Source of the DNA: Planctomycetota bacterium | GTDB taxonomy: Bacteria; Planctomycetota; UBA1135; JADKAF01 | Direction of reading: 5' to 3' | DNA: 64,000 nt | NCBI GenBank assembly: GCA_016719295.1 | Contig: JADKAF010000001.1 | Span: 4,526,001-4,590,000 of the forward strand | Shown: piece after piece, positions 16,723-25,337 of the stretch | Layout of the letters: each line of letters starts with the position of its first letter | Numbering within the stretch: position 1 is the stretch's first letter | Translations under genes and position numbers: made by a program | Notes under the pieces: model-generated | The model's database searches: none | The model's input: the letters and a program-made list of their open reading frames with translations, nothing else | What the model was told of the DNA's origin: nothing

Positions 16723-16770
16723 TAGTCCCGGAGGGATTCGAACCCCCGACCACCGGTTCCGAAGACCGAT
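16723..16770 (-). other. 3' half of a tRNA-Arg (anticodon TCG): candidate attachment-site remnant
   Basis: Read on the minus strand, the sequence from 16770 to 16723 folds as the second half of a tRNA. It has an anticodon stem TCGGT/ACCGG around loop CTTCGGA (anticodon TCG), a 5-base variable loop TGGTC, a T-stem GGGGG/CCCTC around the invariant TTCGAAT loop, then acceptor strand CGGGACT and discriminator A. The matching 5' acceptor strand AGTCCCG and D-arm are not present upstream. tRNA halves that begin near the anticodon stem are the usual product of site-specific integration into a tRNA gene. Its orientation would put the integrated element to the right. Confidence 0.6.
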
Positions 16771-17074
16771 GCGCAATGTCGCGCTGTGACGCGGCTTGTC
16801 CCGGAATGCCGCTTCGCCACACCCACTCGCGAAGCCGGTGGTCGTAGGTCCGGTGGTAGCGCGTGCTCAAGCGCCAAGAATGGCCGCGGTCAAGGTGCTG
16901 CGCTGTCGCCGGGCGAGGCGGGGCGTACTGTGCCGGAGGTCCGGACGGAGAAGTCCAGGAGGTCGTGACGCGGAGCACCGCTTGCAAGCGCAGGCGGCGA
17001 CACGGAGAAGAGCTCACACCTATCCACACGATTCCCGGAAGACCCTGTCCGGATTGGACTAACAAGAAGCAGGG
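16771..17074. other. No supported gene; holds an inverted partial repeat copy
   Basis: About 300 bp between the tRNA fragment and the end of the minus-strand gene. Apart from the repeat piece at 17047-17071 I see no motif or gene. Confidence 0.4.
17047..17071 (-). repeat. Inverted partial copy D of the dispersed repeat
   Basis: The minus strand reads TGCTTCTTGTTAG followed by TCCAATCCGGAC, matching the first half of copies A-C. It is inverted relative to them. Confidence 0.55.
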
Positions 17075-18565
17075 TTACGGGCCTCGCCGCGATATAACGG
17101 TTTGGATGAGATCCGTCCTGCGAAGGATAGAGGAGGTTCCGTTCACCCAATCCCTGCAAGCGGCTTGCTGAGAGTTTCTGCCGCCGCCACCAGCACTCTG
17201 CAGCCGCGAGCCGCCACCGGAAGCGAAGGAACTAGTACCAGCAGGAAGGATCTGGAATCCAACGATTTCGCTGACTCGGACGACGGCATTGTCATTCATC
17301 AAGAACTGAACGAGAGTCACGACATCAGCGAGGTAGGGATCGTTTGGAATCGGTATCTCCGAGTGAACGCCGCCTTCACCGGTCTGCTCCACCGAACCCA
17401 CGATTGGAAGGAAGATGCTCGTTATGAGCAGCATGTTGTTTCCGAACGGGATTACCGGGTCCATTCCGGCCGAATCGCGAAACGCGATCGACATCAGACC
17501 CAAGAGTTCGACAGATTGACTCGGCGGCGAGCTACTCCGCACGGGCAAGAAGACTTTGAAATCCAGGTTTCCCACCACCGGATCGACGGGCTCTGGAATA
17601 GCATGCAGAGACGTACCGTCGGAAAACGTCTCGGAGAACCCGTATCTCCGCATGCAGCGGAATCCCCATTCGGGCTCCGGAACCGATCCGAACTTGTTCG
17701 TCGTGTACCATCTCCCGATCTCAAGGGCCGAAGAAAGAGAAACGACGACCTGATCTGAGGCGGTCGGAATCGTAGCCTGGCCGAGGACAACATGGGACTC
17801 GAGATCAAACACCTCGACGACGGTTGAACTAGGCCCTGTCACCATCAGGGTCGTATCTCCTTCGGAGGCTCCGATGGACACGGCGAGGTTGTCGCACGCA
17901 ATGTCAGCCGTCTGATTGTATCGGTTCACTGTGAGTTGTCCCGGAGTTCCCGAGACTAGGGCGTACGCACCGATGCCGCTGAGACCTTCGTCGTATCGCC
18001 CCAGAAATAGCTTGTTGGCCCCGGTCGTTTCGTCGATCTCGACGATCATGTCCGCGGAGTTCACGAGCTCCGGAAGATCTAGAGGCGAAGCCCAGACTTG
18101 CCAACCGGTGGTCGGCAAGGCCGAGTTGCCGTCCCAAGAGTTCCTCCAGATCACGGACAGACTCGCGTCGAGGAGGTAGATCTCGTTTGCGGCCTCGTTG
18201 AAGGCCACGTCCGCATAGTCAGAGGCGGGATCTTGATGGCTCGACTGCAGAGTGAACGTCAGCCCTTGGCTTACGATCCAATGCTCGACGCGACCGATAC
18301 CATTGGAATCGCGCCCGACGATGACAATTTCCAACTCGTCTGCCTGAATGTCCCCGAAGACGTCGGCGCCACCGGGTACCGTGACCCCCGTCTGGAAGGA
18401 AGCCAAACCCAACTCGAGAAGCCCTGTATCGCTTACCGTCAAGGGATTCAGGATGGTCCCCACGTAGCCCCTAGCCTCTCGTTGTTGCGAGAAGAGCGGG
18501 AAAGGGGCGGCGGTCGTCAAGACTGCCAAGAAGAGCAGTGTTCGCATCATCTTACTCGTCCTCAC
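17075..18565 (-). CDS. Exported hypothetical protein
   Basis: 496 residues with a clear N-terminal signal peptide (MRTLLFLAVLTTAAPFPLFSQ, cleavage around residue 27). The mature part is rich in beta-strand-forming residues and has repeated short segments such as ADVAFNEAANEIYLLD and ANKLFLGRYDEGLSGIGAY that suggest a beta-propeller or similar repeat fold. No named domain is recognised. The last 50 residues are Gly/Ser/Arg-rich and less convincing. The gene starts seven bases after the preceding minus-strand gene, forming a two-gene operon of exported proteins. Large uncharacterised secreted proteins of this kind are common in planctomycetes. Confidence 0.65.
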   Translation of the reverse strand: MRTSKMMRTLLFLAVLTTAAPFPLFSQQREARGYVGTILNPLTVSDTGLLELGLASFQTGVTVPGGADVFGDIQADELEIVIVGRDSNGIGRVEHWIVSQGLTFTLQSSHQDPASDYADVAFNEAANEIYLLDASLSVIWRNSWDGNSALPTTGWQVWASPLDLPELVNSADMIVEIDETTGANKLFLGRYDEGLSGIGAYALVSGTPGQLTVNRYNQTADIACDNLAVSIGASEGDTTLMVTGPSSTVVEVFDLESHVVLGQATIPTASDQVVVSLSSALEIGRWYTTNKFGSVPEPEWGFRCMRRYGFSETFSDGTSLHAIPEPVDPVVGNLDFKVFLPVRSSSPPSQSVELLGLMSIAFRDSAGMDPVIPFGNNMLLITSIFLPIVGSVEQTGEGGVHSEIPIPNDPYLADVVTLVQFLMNDNAVVRVSEIVGFQILPAGTSSFASGGGSRLQSAGGGGRNSQQAACRDWVNGTSSILRRTDLIQTVISRRGP

Positions 18566-18572
18566 TTCAAAC

Positions 18573-19334
18573 CTAGCAGTTCCTGTCTAGTGCGGCCCTG
18601 ACTTGCTTGATGTTCTCGCGAATCACTTGTCCTCGGCGGAGCAGAAGCGCATGGAGGCCATGGCTTTGTTGTTGGTCCGCACGAACGAGGAGTGCTGAGT
18701 TCACCGTTAAATGCACTTCCAGCGCATCCAAGGTCAGCTTGTAGGATTGGCATTTCTCTGCCGGGCTCGGGTTGTCCTTATTTCTACTGTAAGTATGTCG
18801 CAGCCGAGCCCCCTCGTGAGCGAGAGTGCCGGCAAGCACCTCGTCGCCGTACTCGGTGGGCGGCATATTCAGGAGGCCCGTATCGACCGAAATTGACTCC
18901 GCGCCGTCTAGGACCTCCGAGCCTCCAGATACGGTCCCGTTCTTGTCGGAAGCCTCTTCCGTACGGGCCTGCATCTTCTTCGGCTCAAGCGGGCGCACAC
19001 GAAGTCGCGTCTCAGGAGGCCCATATTCTCCCGGAGGTACTTTACCGTCCCGCGCTTTCCTGACCGCGTCACGCGCACGTTCGAGACGACCCACGTCGTT
19101 CGCATTGAACGGCGGCTGATTATTCTTAGCTGTCTCGATCGCTGCGTCCAGGGCCGCGAGCCCACGATCGATCGCTGCTGCTTGCGAAGCATTAGGCGGG
19201 TCTCCGCGGAAGTGCGGAAGTTGCGCCTGAGCTCCGGCAGCAGCCAAGAAAATCAACCCCACCGCCAATGCGGAAAACCTGGATCTCCGCGAGCCAGCTA
19301 TCGACAAAGATGTGCTGCCCGCAAACGTACTCAT
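18573..19334 (-). CDS. Exported protein with a degenerate zincin-like HExxH site
   Basis: 253 residues. The ATG at 19334 is preferred because GGGGCGAGG lies just upstream; an ATG at 19388 is possible. A signal peptide (FSALAVGLIFLAAAGAQA) is followed by a charged helical region and then VLAGTLAHEGARLRHTY. That stretch resembles the LA-x-TL-x-HE-x2-H helix of uncharacterised metalloprotease-like proteins, but the second His is Arg, so a classical zinc site is missing. The C-terminal region contains CQSYKLTLDALEVHLTVN and ends in Cys. It forms an operon with the exported protein immediately downstream. Activity is doubtful; the fold assignment is an inference from one motif. Confidence 0.6.
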   Translation of the reverse strand: MSTFAGSTSLSIAGSRRSRFSALAVGLIFLAAAGAQAQLPHFRGDPPNASQAAAIDRGLAALDAAIETAKNNQPPFNANDVGRLERARDAVRKARDGKVPPGEYGPPETRLRVRPLEPKKMQARTEEASDKNGTVSGGSEVLDGAESISVDTGLLNMPPTEYGDEVLAGTLAHEGARLRHTYSRNKDNPSPAEKCQSYKLTLDALEVHLTVNSALLVRADQQQSHGLHALLLRRGQVIRENIKQVRAALDRNC

Positions 19335-20998
19335 GCTAGCCTCGCCCCTTAGCGCTGAATCAATTATTGCAAGATTCGAGCTACCCATGCCCAGGGAAGC
19401 AGTAGCACCGGAATGCTATGAGCCCGGCATACAGGTGTCAACAGAGGACTTGATGCGCGCCCCAATTTCTGCTGGACTCCCGACAAGAATCGGTAGCCGT
19501 GCTCGGTCGTGTGGACGAACAGGATGTCCCATTCCATGTGGTGTGGGAGAATTGTTCTCCCATCTAGGCACCCGACATCACCGCCTCGCATCGGACTCGG
19601 CTGACCAGTTGGAATGACCGCAGGGTCGAGATCGCACCTCGCCTGGTTCGCACACCGGCACGAGGAGCTACGTCGGCATCTACCTGCCCGCTAGGGCCTA
19701 GCACAGGATCCGACCGCGGTAACCGCGACCCTTCCCCCGAATCCTCCGCCCGACCCCCACCGCCGAGGCGCACGCCCCAGACACCGGCAGGACCGGACCG
19801 ACCAGCACCAGCGTCGGCACCCACCAACACGAGATCCGTGGGCACCGTCCGCCAGGTTTCCTCAGATTCTTCCGCTCCGACCATCGCCCCCGAGGTACCG
19901 CGCCCCAGAACCAGGCATGTTCGGACCGACCGAGCACGCGCTCGGCACCCTGTAGGGAGGATTTCGCGGCGAAAGAGGTCGTGCGACTTGGGACTTTTTC
20001 CTGGTGCTCCCGGACCCGCGCCTGTCGCGAGCGAGCTCTAAGTCTTGATGAGGAGGCACCTTGCCGTGATATGAGCGTTTTCGGGAAGTCCTCGAGACTC
20101 TTCCGACCGGCGCGCGCGGAGACCCACCGAGGGCGAACGCGAACCCGATCCTGGTAGAGCGTGGAGCTTGCTCCTGAGCCGGATACCGGTCTCAATTCCG
20201 GGCCCGATTGAGGGATGCGCTGACGCTACTCGCAGTCGAGCTGCTCTCGCTCCCGCCGCGCTAGCGGCGCCACCCGTTCGAGCTCCTGTCGGGTTCGCCT
20301 TGCGAGAGTCGCCTCGTTCCTCGGGTAGCGCCTGCTGCACGCCGACGACCCGTCATCCACCGTCGGGCCCTCGGACTCCTGCAACCGTCGTGTCACCGGC
20401 GTCCTCGAGCTCGCGCATCCGGCTTCAGGCCGGAAGGGCATCCATCCGCCCGCGATACAGTCGCTGCTGGCAACATTCGCTCAGAAAGCTGCGAACCAGA
20501 GTCCCACGGAAAGCAAAGGTTCGGAAGAAGCGCGCTCAAGAAGGCCGCCCACGGGCTCATGCAGCCCGCTCCGGAGAGACCGGCCAAGCTGCGCTAAGCT
20601 CGTTTCCTGACGTAACTTACGGCGTCCGCATCTTCGCGCGCCATCCTATGCGATCTGCGTCCCGAGGCATCTCTCGCGCGACGCATACGGGTCCCACCGT
20701 GCGGCTTCGCGGGACTCTCTTCGAACTTTCGGAGAATGGCGCTCTCTCGCCACCATTTGCTCCGGAGGCGGGCCGCAGAACTGCTGGGGTGAGGCGTTCG
20801 CGGCGCCGGAGCGGCGGGCAGAAAGTTCGAATCCGGTGCTGAGGTCCGGGTGGGACGCAGCGCGCAGGACTTCTGCTTCGTGGCCGGGAGCCGCGGCGCC
20901 GGTCTGCGTGTTGGGCCTGGTCCTCTCGACGAGCATCGCCGCGTCGTCTATCTCCATCGGCTGACGACCCGCAGCGGCCTGTGCTGAGGAGGCTCCCG
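19335..20998. other. 1.6-kb region without a supported gene
   Basis: Open frames exist on both strands but none shows conserved motifs, a convincing start or consistent composition. The region holds a solitary copy of the 3.4-kb IS left end (19506-19531), followed by sequence that still resembles the IS subterminal region (an ACCGCCTCG block). 20200-20850 may be decayed coding DNA, but no product can be named. Confidence 0.5.
19506..19531 (+). repeat. Solitary end of the 3.4-kb IS
   Basis: GTCGTGTGGACG followed by AACAGGATGTCCCA matches the left inverted repeat at 2445-2470 at 24 of 26 positions, in the same orientation. No transposase gene follows. Confidence 0.65.
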
Positions 20999-23062
20999 TT
21001 GAACGCGTACTGCGACGCTCTGGGCATCGAAGCTCCTCGCCTCGAGTCGTTCCACTCGAACCGTGAGGTCAACACCTACACGCGGCTCATCCTCGCGCTG
21101 CTCGAGCGCGGCGAGCCGATGACGCTGGTGCAGATCGCCACGCGCTTCGAGCAAGCTGGCATCGCGGACTTCCTGAGCGCGCTGCTCTCGCTGCAGCGCT
21201 GCAAGCCGGCGCGTCTGCCTGTCGTGCGCGATGGCGAGCTCTATGGGCTCGAGACGCGTAGCTCGCAGATGGAGACCTACCTCTTCCGGCTCGCTCTCCG
21301 CCCGCGACCCGATCGAGCTCCGCGTGCAGAGCCTCCTCCGGAGCCCGGGCCGGACGCGCGCCTGAGCATCGAAGAGCTCGACCTTGCGTTCCGGAATGCG
21401 CATCTGTGGGCGTGGCCAGAGTCGCGCCTCGCGCTCGCGGTCCTCGACGCGCACGAGGGACCGATGGCACCGGCGGACGTGGCTGCGTTCGTGCAGAGCC
21501 GCGCGGTACAGCAGCGGTTGAAGGCCGAGTATCCCGGCTTCGCGCGCCCTGCCTCGAGCGTCACCGTGCTCGCCGACGGCCGTTGGTCGATCGCAAAGCA
21601 CGCCGAGGACGCCCTGCGAAAGGCGCGTGTCGCGGTGCGGAAGCGCGTCGCGATGGTGAAGCGGACACCGTGGATGATGCCGCGCGACCCGGAAGTGATC
21701 GCCGCGCGGCAGAGCGCCTGGGAGGAGAAGCTCGAGGCGCAGCGCATGGAACAGTCGAAGCTGCGGCGCGCGATCCTCTACAGTTGGCCATCGAAGGCAG
21801 CCACGCGGGCTCTAGCCCTTCTCGATGTCGCCACCGCAAAGGTCGAGACCTTCGTCGGTGAGGAGCTCGAGCAGGTCCGGACGCGCCTCCAGGGCTTCGA
21901 CTGGATCGGCGCGATGGAAGTGCGCTCACTCGTCCGTGCGCTCGGCTTCGAACCCGGCGAACGCTTCCTCGTCGAGCTCGGTCCGCCGCAGAAGACGAAA
22001 CTACTCGGCACCGTGGGCCGAAAGCTCGTGATCACGAACGAGCTCCTGCTGGAAAGCAGCTGCGGCATCAAGCGCGCGTTCCGGGACGAGAAGCAGATCG
22101 CGGCCCTCTTCGCGAGCGGCAAGGAATCGAGGGTTCGCCACCGCCTCGAGCAGGGCGTCTACCACCTCTTCGCGCTCTACGAGTACGGCCGGCTCCACGG
22201 CTCCGTTCGGCTCCGCTGGCGCGCCATCGATGAGTGGATCCCGGCGCCCTGGTGCGAGGTCTTCCAGTCCGAGCTGCCCAAGCTCATGCAGAAGGCGCTC
22301 GAGCAGAAGCTGCCTCTCCAGGTCCTGCTCTCGCCGCCGCTGCGCTGGAGCCATCCCTGGGAGTTCGCCATCATCGTCGAGGTCTGGGGGAGCGCCGAGA
22401 ACCACCGGTATCGCCTGCGCACCCAAAGCGGACGACCGGTAGACCATCATCAAGTCCAACGCGCCCGGCTCTTCGATGCCGAGGCGGAGGCAGAAGCGGC
22501 GCGCGTGCCACCGGCCTTCGTGGAGATCAAGCTCGACATCCCGCAGGACCACACCCTCGTGCTGAACCTGCCAGCCGTCCGCATACCGCATCTCCGAGCC
22601 CTACCTCGGCTCGATCAGGCTCCCAAAAAGAAAGCCGAGCGCCCGCGCTGCGGACTCTGCGGGAAGACCGCGAACCTCACGAAGACGACGTGCTGCGGCC
22701 ACTGGATCTGCGACGATGCCACCAGCTATCGCGCCTTCTCCTACGCGCGGAACAGCTGCTGGGTGAACCATACGCGTCGTACGCTCTGCTCCGCACACCA
22801 CGGAGCGAAGCACGAAGGCCGCTGGCAGGACTGCGCGAAGTGCCGCGCCGAGTACCAGACCGAGGACTACGTCGAGTTCGGGACGAACAAGTACAACTTC
22901 GAGAAGCTCGAGAACCCTCCGTCCTTCAAGCCGACGAGCTGCTCTCGATGTAGGCGCGTGATCGTGCGTGCGAAGGACGGCTACTCGCAGATCGGAAGCA
23001 AGTACTTCTGCGTACCTTGCACCGACGAAGAGTTGCGAAGGGAGCGTCAGCGATCGCCGTAA
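20999..23062 (+). CDS. Large protein of unknown function with C-terminal zinc clusters
   Basis: 687 residues when started at TTG 20999, which has a perfect AGGAGG six bases upstream (20987-20992); GTG 20981 has no such site. Residues 1-430 are soluble, Arg/Glu-rich and helical with winged-helix-like stretches; no family is recognised. From about residue 545 the protein is a Cys/His-rich zinc region: CGLCGK, TTCCGHWICDD, SYARNSCWVNHTRRTLCSAHH, CAKCRAEYQTEDYVEFG, CSRCRRVI and YFCVPC. At least five CxxC-type pairs suggest several zinc sites. I have seen similar uncharacterised zinc domains in bacteria but cannot name one. A hairpin terminator follows. It is next to an anti-phage gene, so a role in defence or nucleic-acid binding is possible but unproven. 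Confidence 0.75.
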   Translation: MNAYCDALGIEAPRLESFHSNREVNTYTRLILALLERGEPMTLVQIATRFEQAGIADFLSALLSLQRCKPARLPVVRDGELYGLETRSSQMETYLFRLALRPRPDRAPRAEPPPEPGPDARLSIEELDLAFRNAHLWAWPESRLALAVLDAHEGPMAPADVAAFVQSRAVQQRLKAEYPGFARPASSVTVLADGRWSIAKHAEDALRKARVAVRKRVAMVKRTPWMMPRDPEVIAARQSAWEEKLEAQRMEQSKLRRAILYSWPSKAATRALALLDVATAKVETFVGEELEQVRTRLQGFDWIGAMEVRSLVRALGFEPGERFLVELGPPQKTKLLGTVGRKLVITNELLLESSCGIKRAFRDEKQIAALFASGKESRVRHRLEQGVYHLFALYEYGRLHGSVRLRWRAIDEWIPAPWCEVFQSELPKLMQKALEQKLPLQVLLSPPLRWSHPWEFAIIVEVWGSAENHRYRLRTQSGRPVDHHQVQRARLFDAEAEAEAARVPPAFVEIKLDIPQDHTLVLNLPAVRIPHLRALPRLDQAPKKKAERPRCGLCGKTANLTKTTCCGHWICDDATSYRAFSYARNSCWVNHTRRTLCSAHHGAKHEGRWQDCAKCRAEYQTEDYVEFGTNKYNFEKLENPPSFKPTSCSRCRRVIVRAKDGYSQIGSKYFCVPCTDEELRRERQRSP

Positions 23063-23072
23063 GGACTGAGAA

Positions 23073-23100
23073 GCGCGCGTCCGTTCGCGCGCCTCTTCTT
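23073..23100 (+). terminator. Hairpin terminator after the zinc-cluster gene
   Basis: GCGCGCG (23073-23079) and CGCGCGC (23086-23092) form a 7-bp stem with a six-base loop, followed by CTCTTCTT. It lies 11 bp after the stop at 23062. Confidence 0.6.
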
Positions 23101-23162
23101 GCCCACTCAGTCCTCGCCGGATAGCGTCGCCTCTCTACCCCCGACCCGTGGAGAGCGGCGGT

Positions 23163-23597
23163 GTGAAGCTCAACCCCGACGAGCGCAGACAACTCAGGAC
23201 GCTGCAAAGCCGAGCCGAATCCATCGACCCGGTCGTCGCCGTGCACGGCCTCGAAGGCCGCTTCCGCGAGGACCCGGAGCTGGCCCTCGACTCGCTCGCC
23301 GATCGCGTGCACGACGCGCCGCGAACGGCGTCCACAACCGTCTCGCTCGACGCGCCGGTCGGTGCGGGCGACGAGCTGGTCGTCGCGGATCTGATCCTCG
23401 AAGCACGCGAGACCCTCAAGCAGCATCCTGACCCGAAGGGGCCAGCCACCCTGGACTGGCTCGACTCTGAGCCCGGGGTGCTGCCGATCGTCGCGGCGGC
23501 GCAGAATGGGACAAAGCTAGCCGCGGCGCGAGAGCAGAACGACCGAAAAGAGACGACGTTGGCTCCTTACTCCCAGCTTGTGTACGTGCTCCGTTAG
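23163..23597 (+). CDS. Short hypothetical protein
   Basis: About 144 residues from GTG 23163 (GGAGAG lies about eight bases upstream); GTG 23148 is an alternative. The protein is acidic, soluble and helical, beginning KLNPDERRQLRTLQSRAESIDPVVAVHGLEGRF. A TVSLDAPVGAGDELVVADLI stretch faintly recalls the SLDxPV...LGDLI segment of sigma-70 factors, but the rest does not support a sigma factor. The last 40 residues are weaker. It lies between the zinc-cluster protein and the dCTP deaminase and may be a relic. Low confidence. Confidence 0.35.
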   Translation: MKLNPDERRQLRTLQSRAESIDPVVAVHGLEGRFREDPELALDSLADRVHDAPRTASTTVSLDAPVGAGDELVVADLILEARETLKQHPDPKGPATLDWLDSEPGVLPIVAAAQNGTKLAAAREQNDRKETTLAPYSQLVYVLR

Positions 23598-23684
23598 CCC
23601 CCAGGTTTCTAAGGCAAGCACCTCCACGCAACCAAGCGAACACGAAAGAATCGCACTCCCAACCACCTCATCGAGCCACCAGCC

Positions 23685-25124
23685 ATGCCGTTTAAGACAG
23701 CAGATGAAATCGCACAATCACAGCGCTCCGACCTCTACTTCGGCGTCGCGGCACCAATAGGTGTCCGGCGAGATTCCTTCGAAGCAGAACTAAGAAGAAC
23801 TCTTGCACCATATGGGTACGAAGTGGAACTCATTCGAGTGTCATCCCTCTTGACTGACTTCAAAGAAATCAGCATCGATTCGAGCTCGGAAGATTCGCGG
23901 CTCCGATCATCAATGGACGCCGGGTCATCAATACGTTCGAGCGTCAGCAAGGACGCCCTTGCGAGGGCCGTCATGCTAGATATCGCGAGCCGCAGGCCAA
24001 GCAGAACCAAGCCAACCGCCTACGTAATATGGTCCCTAAAGCACCCAGAAGAAGTGGCGTCACTTCGACTTGTATATGGCGGGAGCTTTCACTTGATTGC
24101 GCTTTTTGCATCCGAATCCGAACGAATTGCCGAGCTCCAGCGCAATCCGGGAATCAACGACAAAGAGGCGCGCGAACATGTAGCTCGCGACAAGCAAGAA
24201 CCCGGAAAGACACACGGCCAGCAAACTCGCGAGACGTTTCATCGCGCCGACGTATTTCTACCCTGGGGCAGCACATCTCGGCCAGCTCCACTCGATAGGT
24301 TCATGAAACTGATTTTTGGTCATCCCGGAATAACCCCAACCGCGGACGAACATCACATGTTCCTCGCGTTCTCAAGCGCACTCCGATCTGGAGACCTTTC
24401 CAGGCAAGTTGGGGCGGCCCTAGTATCGAGCTCAGGAGACGTTTTAGCAGTCGGAGCCAACGACGTCCCCCGATGCGGCGGAGGGCTGTACTGGCCAAGC
24501 GACGGCGACGACCGAGACATTGCACGAGGTGAAGACTGGAACATGCGAGTCCGCCGCGAGCTACTTACCGAAATAGCAACCACAATCGACCCCGAGGCAA
24601 AGGAAGACCTAATTGCCAAGCTCGAACATACTAAGCTGCGCGATATTACCGAGTACGGTCGCGCGGTGCATGCAGAGATGGAAGCCTTGCTCGCGTGCGG
24701 CAGAACTGGGCGCAGCACGAGTCAAGCCATCCTGTACACGACCACCTTTCCGTGTCATAACTGCGCCCGCCACATTATCGGTGCCGGCATCAGTCGTGTC
24801 GTTTATGTGGAACCGTATCCGAAGAGTCGCGCAATGGAACTGCACAGCAAGGACATACTAGAAGTAGAGCCCGGAGGGCAGGCCGATGATGATCGTGTTC
24901 GCTTCGAGCCTTACCTGGGAGTCGGTCCGCGTCGGTTCTTCGACTACTTCTCGATGGCACTAAGCAGTGGATACCAGTTACGCCGAAAGCGCGACGACGG
25001 AAAGCTGTCTCCATGGAATCCAGAGACCGCGGCGCCACGAGTTCAACTGCCGATGCTTCCTCTCCAGGAATTCGAGAAATCACTGGGAACAGAGTTGTTG
25101 CCGTTTCAGTGCGGCGAGGAGTAG
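23685..25124 (+). CDS. Anti-phage dCTP deaminase
   Basis: 479 residues with the two-part layout of the anti-phage dCTP deaminase family (AvcD/DCD). An N-terminal P-loop-kinase-like domain has the degenerate loop YFGVAAPIGVRRDSFE, followed by the GYEVELIRVSSLL strand. The C-terminal zinc-dependent cytidine/deoxycytidylate deaminase domain has a zinc site of H329 in GRAVHAEMEALLACG plus C357 and C360 in TFPCHNCARHIIGAG, with E331 as the catalytic acid. In known systems the enzyme is activated by infection and drains the dCTP/dCMP pool to block phage DNA synthesis. Composition is clearly less GC-rich than the neighbours, indicating horizontal origin. A short gene follows after nine bases. The family call rests on motifs and length. 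Confidence 0.88.
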   Translation: MPFKTADEIAQSQRSDLYFGVAAPIGVRRDSFEAELRRTLAPYGYEVELIRVSSLLTDFKEISIDSSSEDSRLRSSMDAGSSIRSSVSKDALARAVMLDIASRRPSRTKPTAYVIWSLKHPEEVASLRLVYGGSFHLIALFASESERIAELQRNPGINDKEAREHVARDKQEPGKTHGQQTRETFHRADVFLPWGSTSRPAPLDRFMKLIFGHPGITPTADEHHMFLAFSSALRSGDLSRQVGAALVSSSGDVLAVGANDVPRCGGGLYWPSDGDDRDIARGEDWNMRVRRELLTEIATTIDPEAKEDLIAKLEHTKLRDITEYGRAVHAEMEALLACGRTGRSTSQAILYTTTFPCHNCARHIIGAGISRVVYVEPYPKSRAMELHSKDILEVEPGGQADDDRVRFEPYLGVGPRRFFDYFSMALSSGYQLRRKRDDGKLSPWNPETAAPRVQLPMLPLQEFEKSLGTELLPFQCGEE

Positions 25125-25133
25125 AATGCGATC

Positions 25134-25337
25134 ATGACAACAGCCGATAATAGCGAAGCTCCGCGGGAACCCGGTAACGGGCGAGAGCGTCGCCACGAAC
25201 TAGCTGTTAGGTTTTCACAAGAGATGCGAACGTGGTCCGCTCAAAAGCTGCGCGATGCTTATGCACAGCCGGAGCGGGTCCGAGCAGCCGAGATGCGAGA
25301 GCAGGGCTCTTCCGATGGCGCGACGACTAAGAGCTAG
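25134..25337 (+). CDS. Small protein downstream of the dCTP deaminase
   Basis: 67 residues from ATG 25134, nine bases after the deaminase stop and with GAGGAG upstream within the end of that gene. The protein is hydrophilic and highly charged (RERRHELAVRFSQEMRTWSAQKLRDAYAQPE) and has no recognised domain. The same-strand position and similar lower GC content suggest it belongs to the deaminase operon, as a regulator or partner. Its end overlaps the convergent minus-strand gene by 11 bp. Confidence 0.5.
   Translation: MTTADNSEAPREPGNGRERRHELAVRFSQEMRTWSAQKLRDAYAQPERVRAAEMREQGSSDGATTKS

Noticed and set aside
16518..16790. Three near-copies of GTCGCGCTGTG with TGTCACC/GGTGACA ends, considered as IS21-type termini
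   Set aside because: Spacing and orientation are irregular and no transposase remnant is present; too weak to call.
20820..20845. GTTCGAATCC word resembling a tRNA T-loop
   Set aside because: The flanking bases do not form a T-stem or an acceptor stem.
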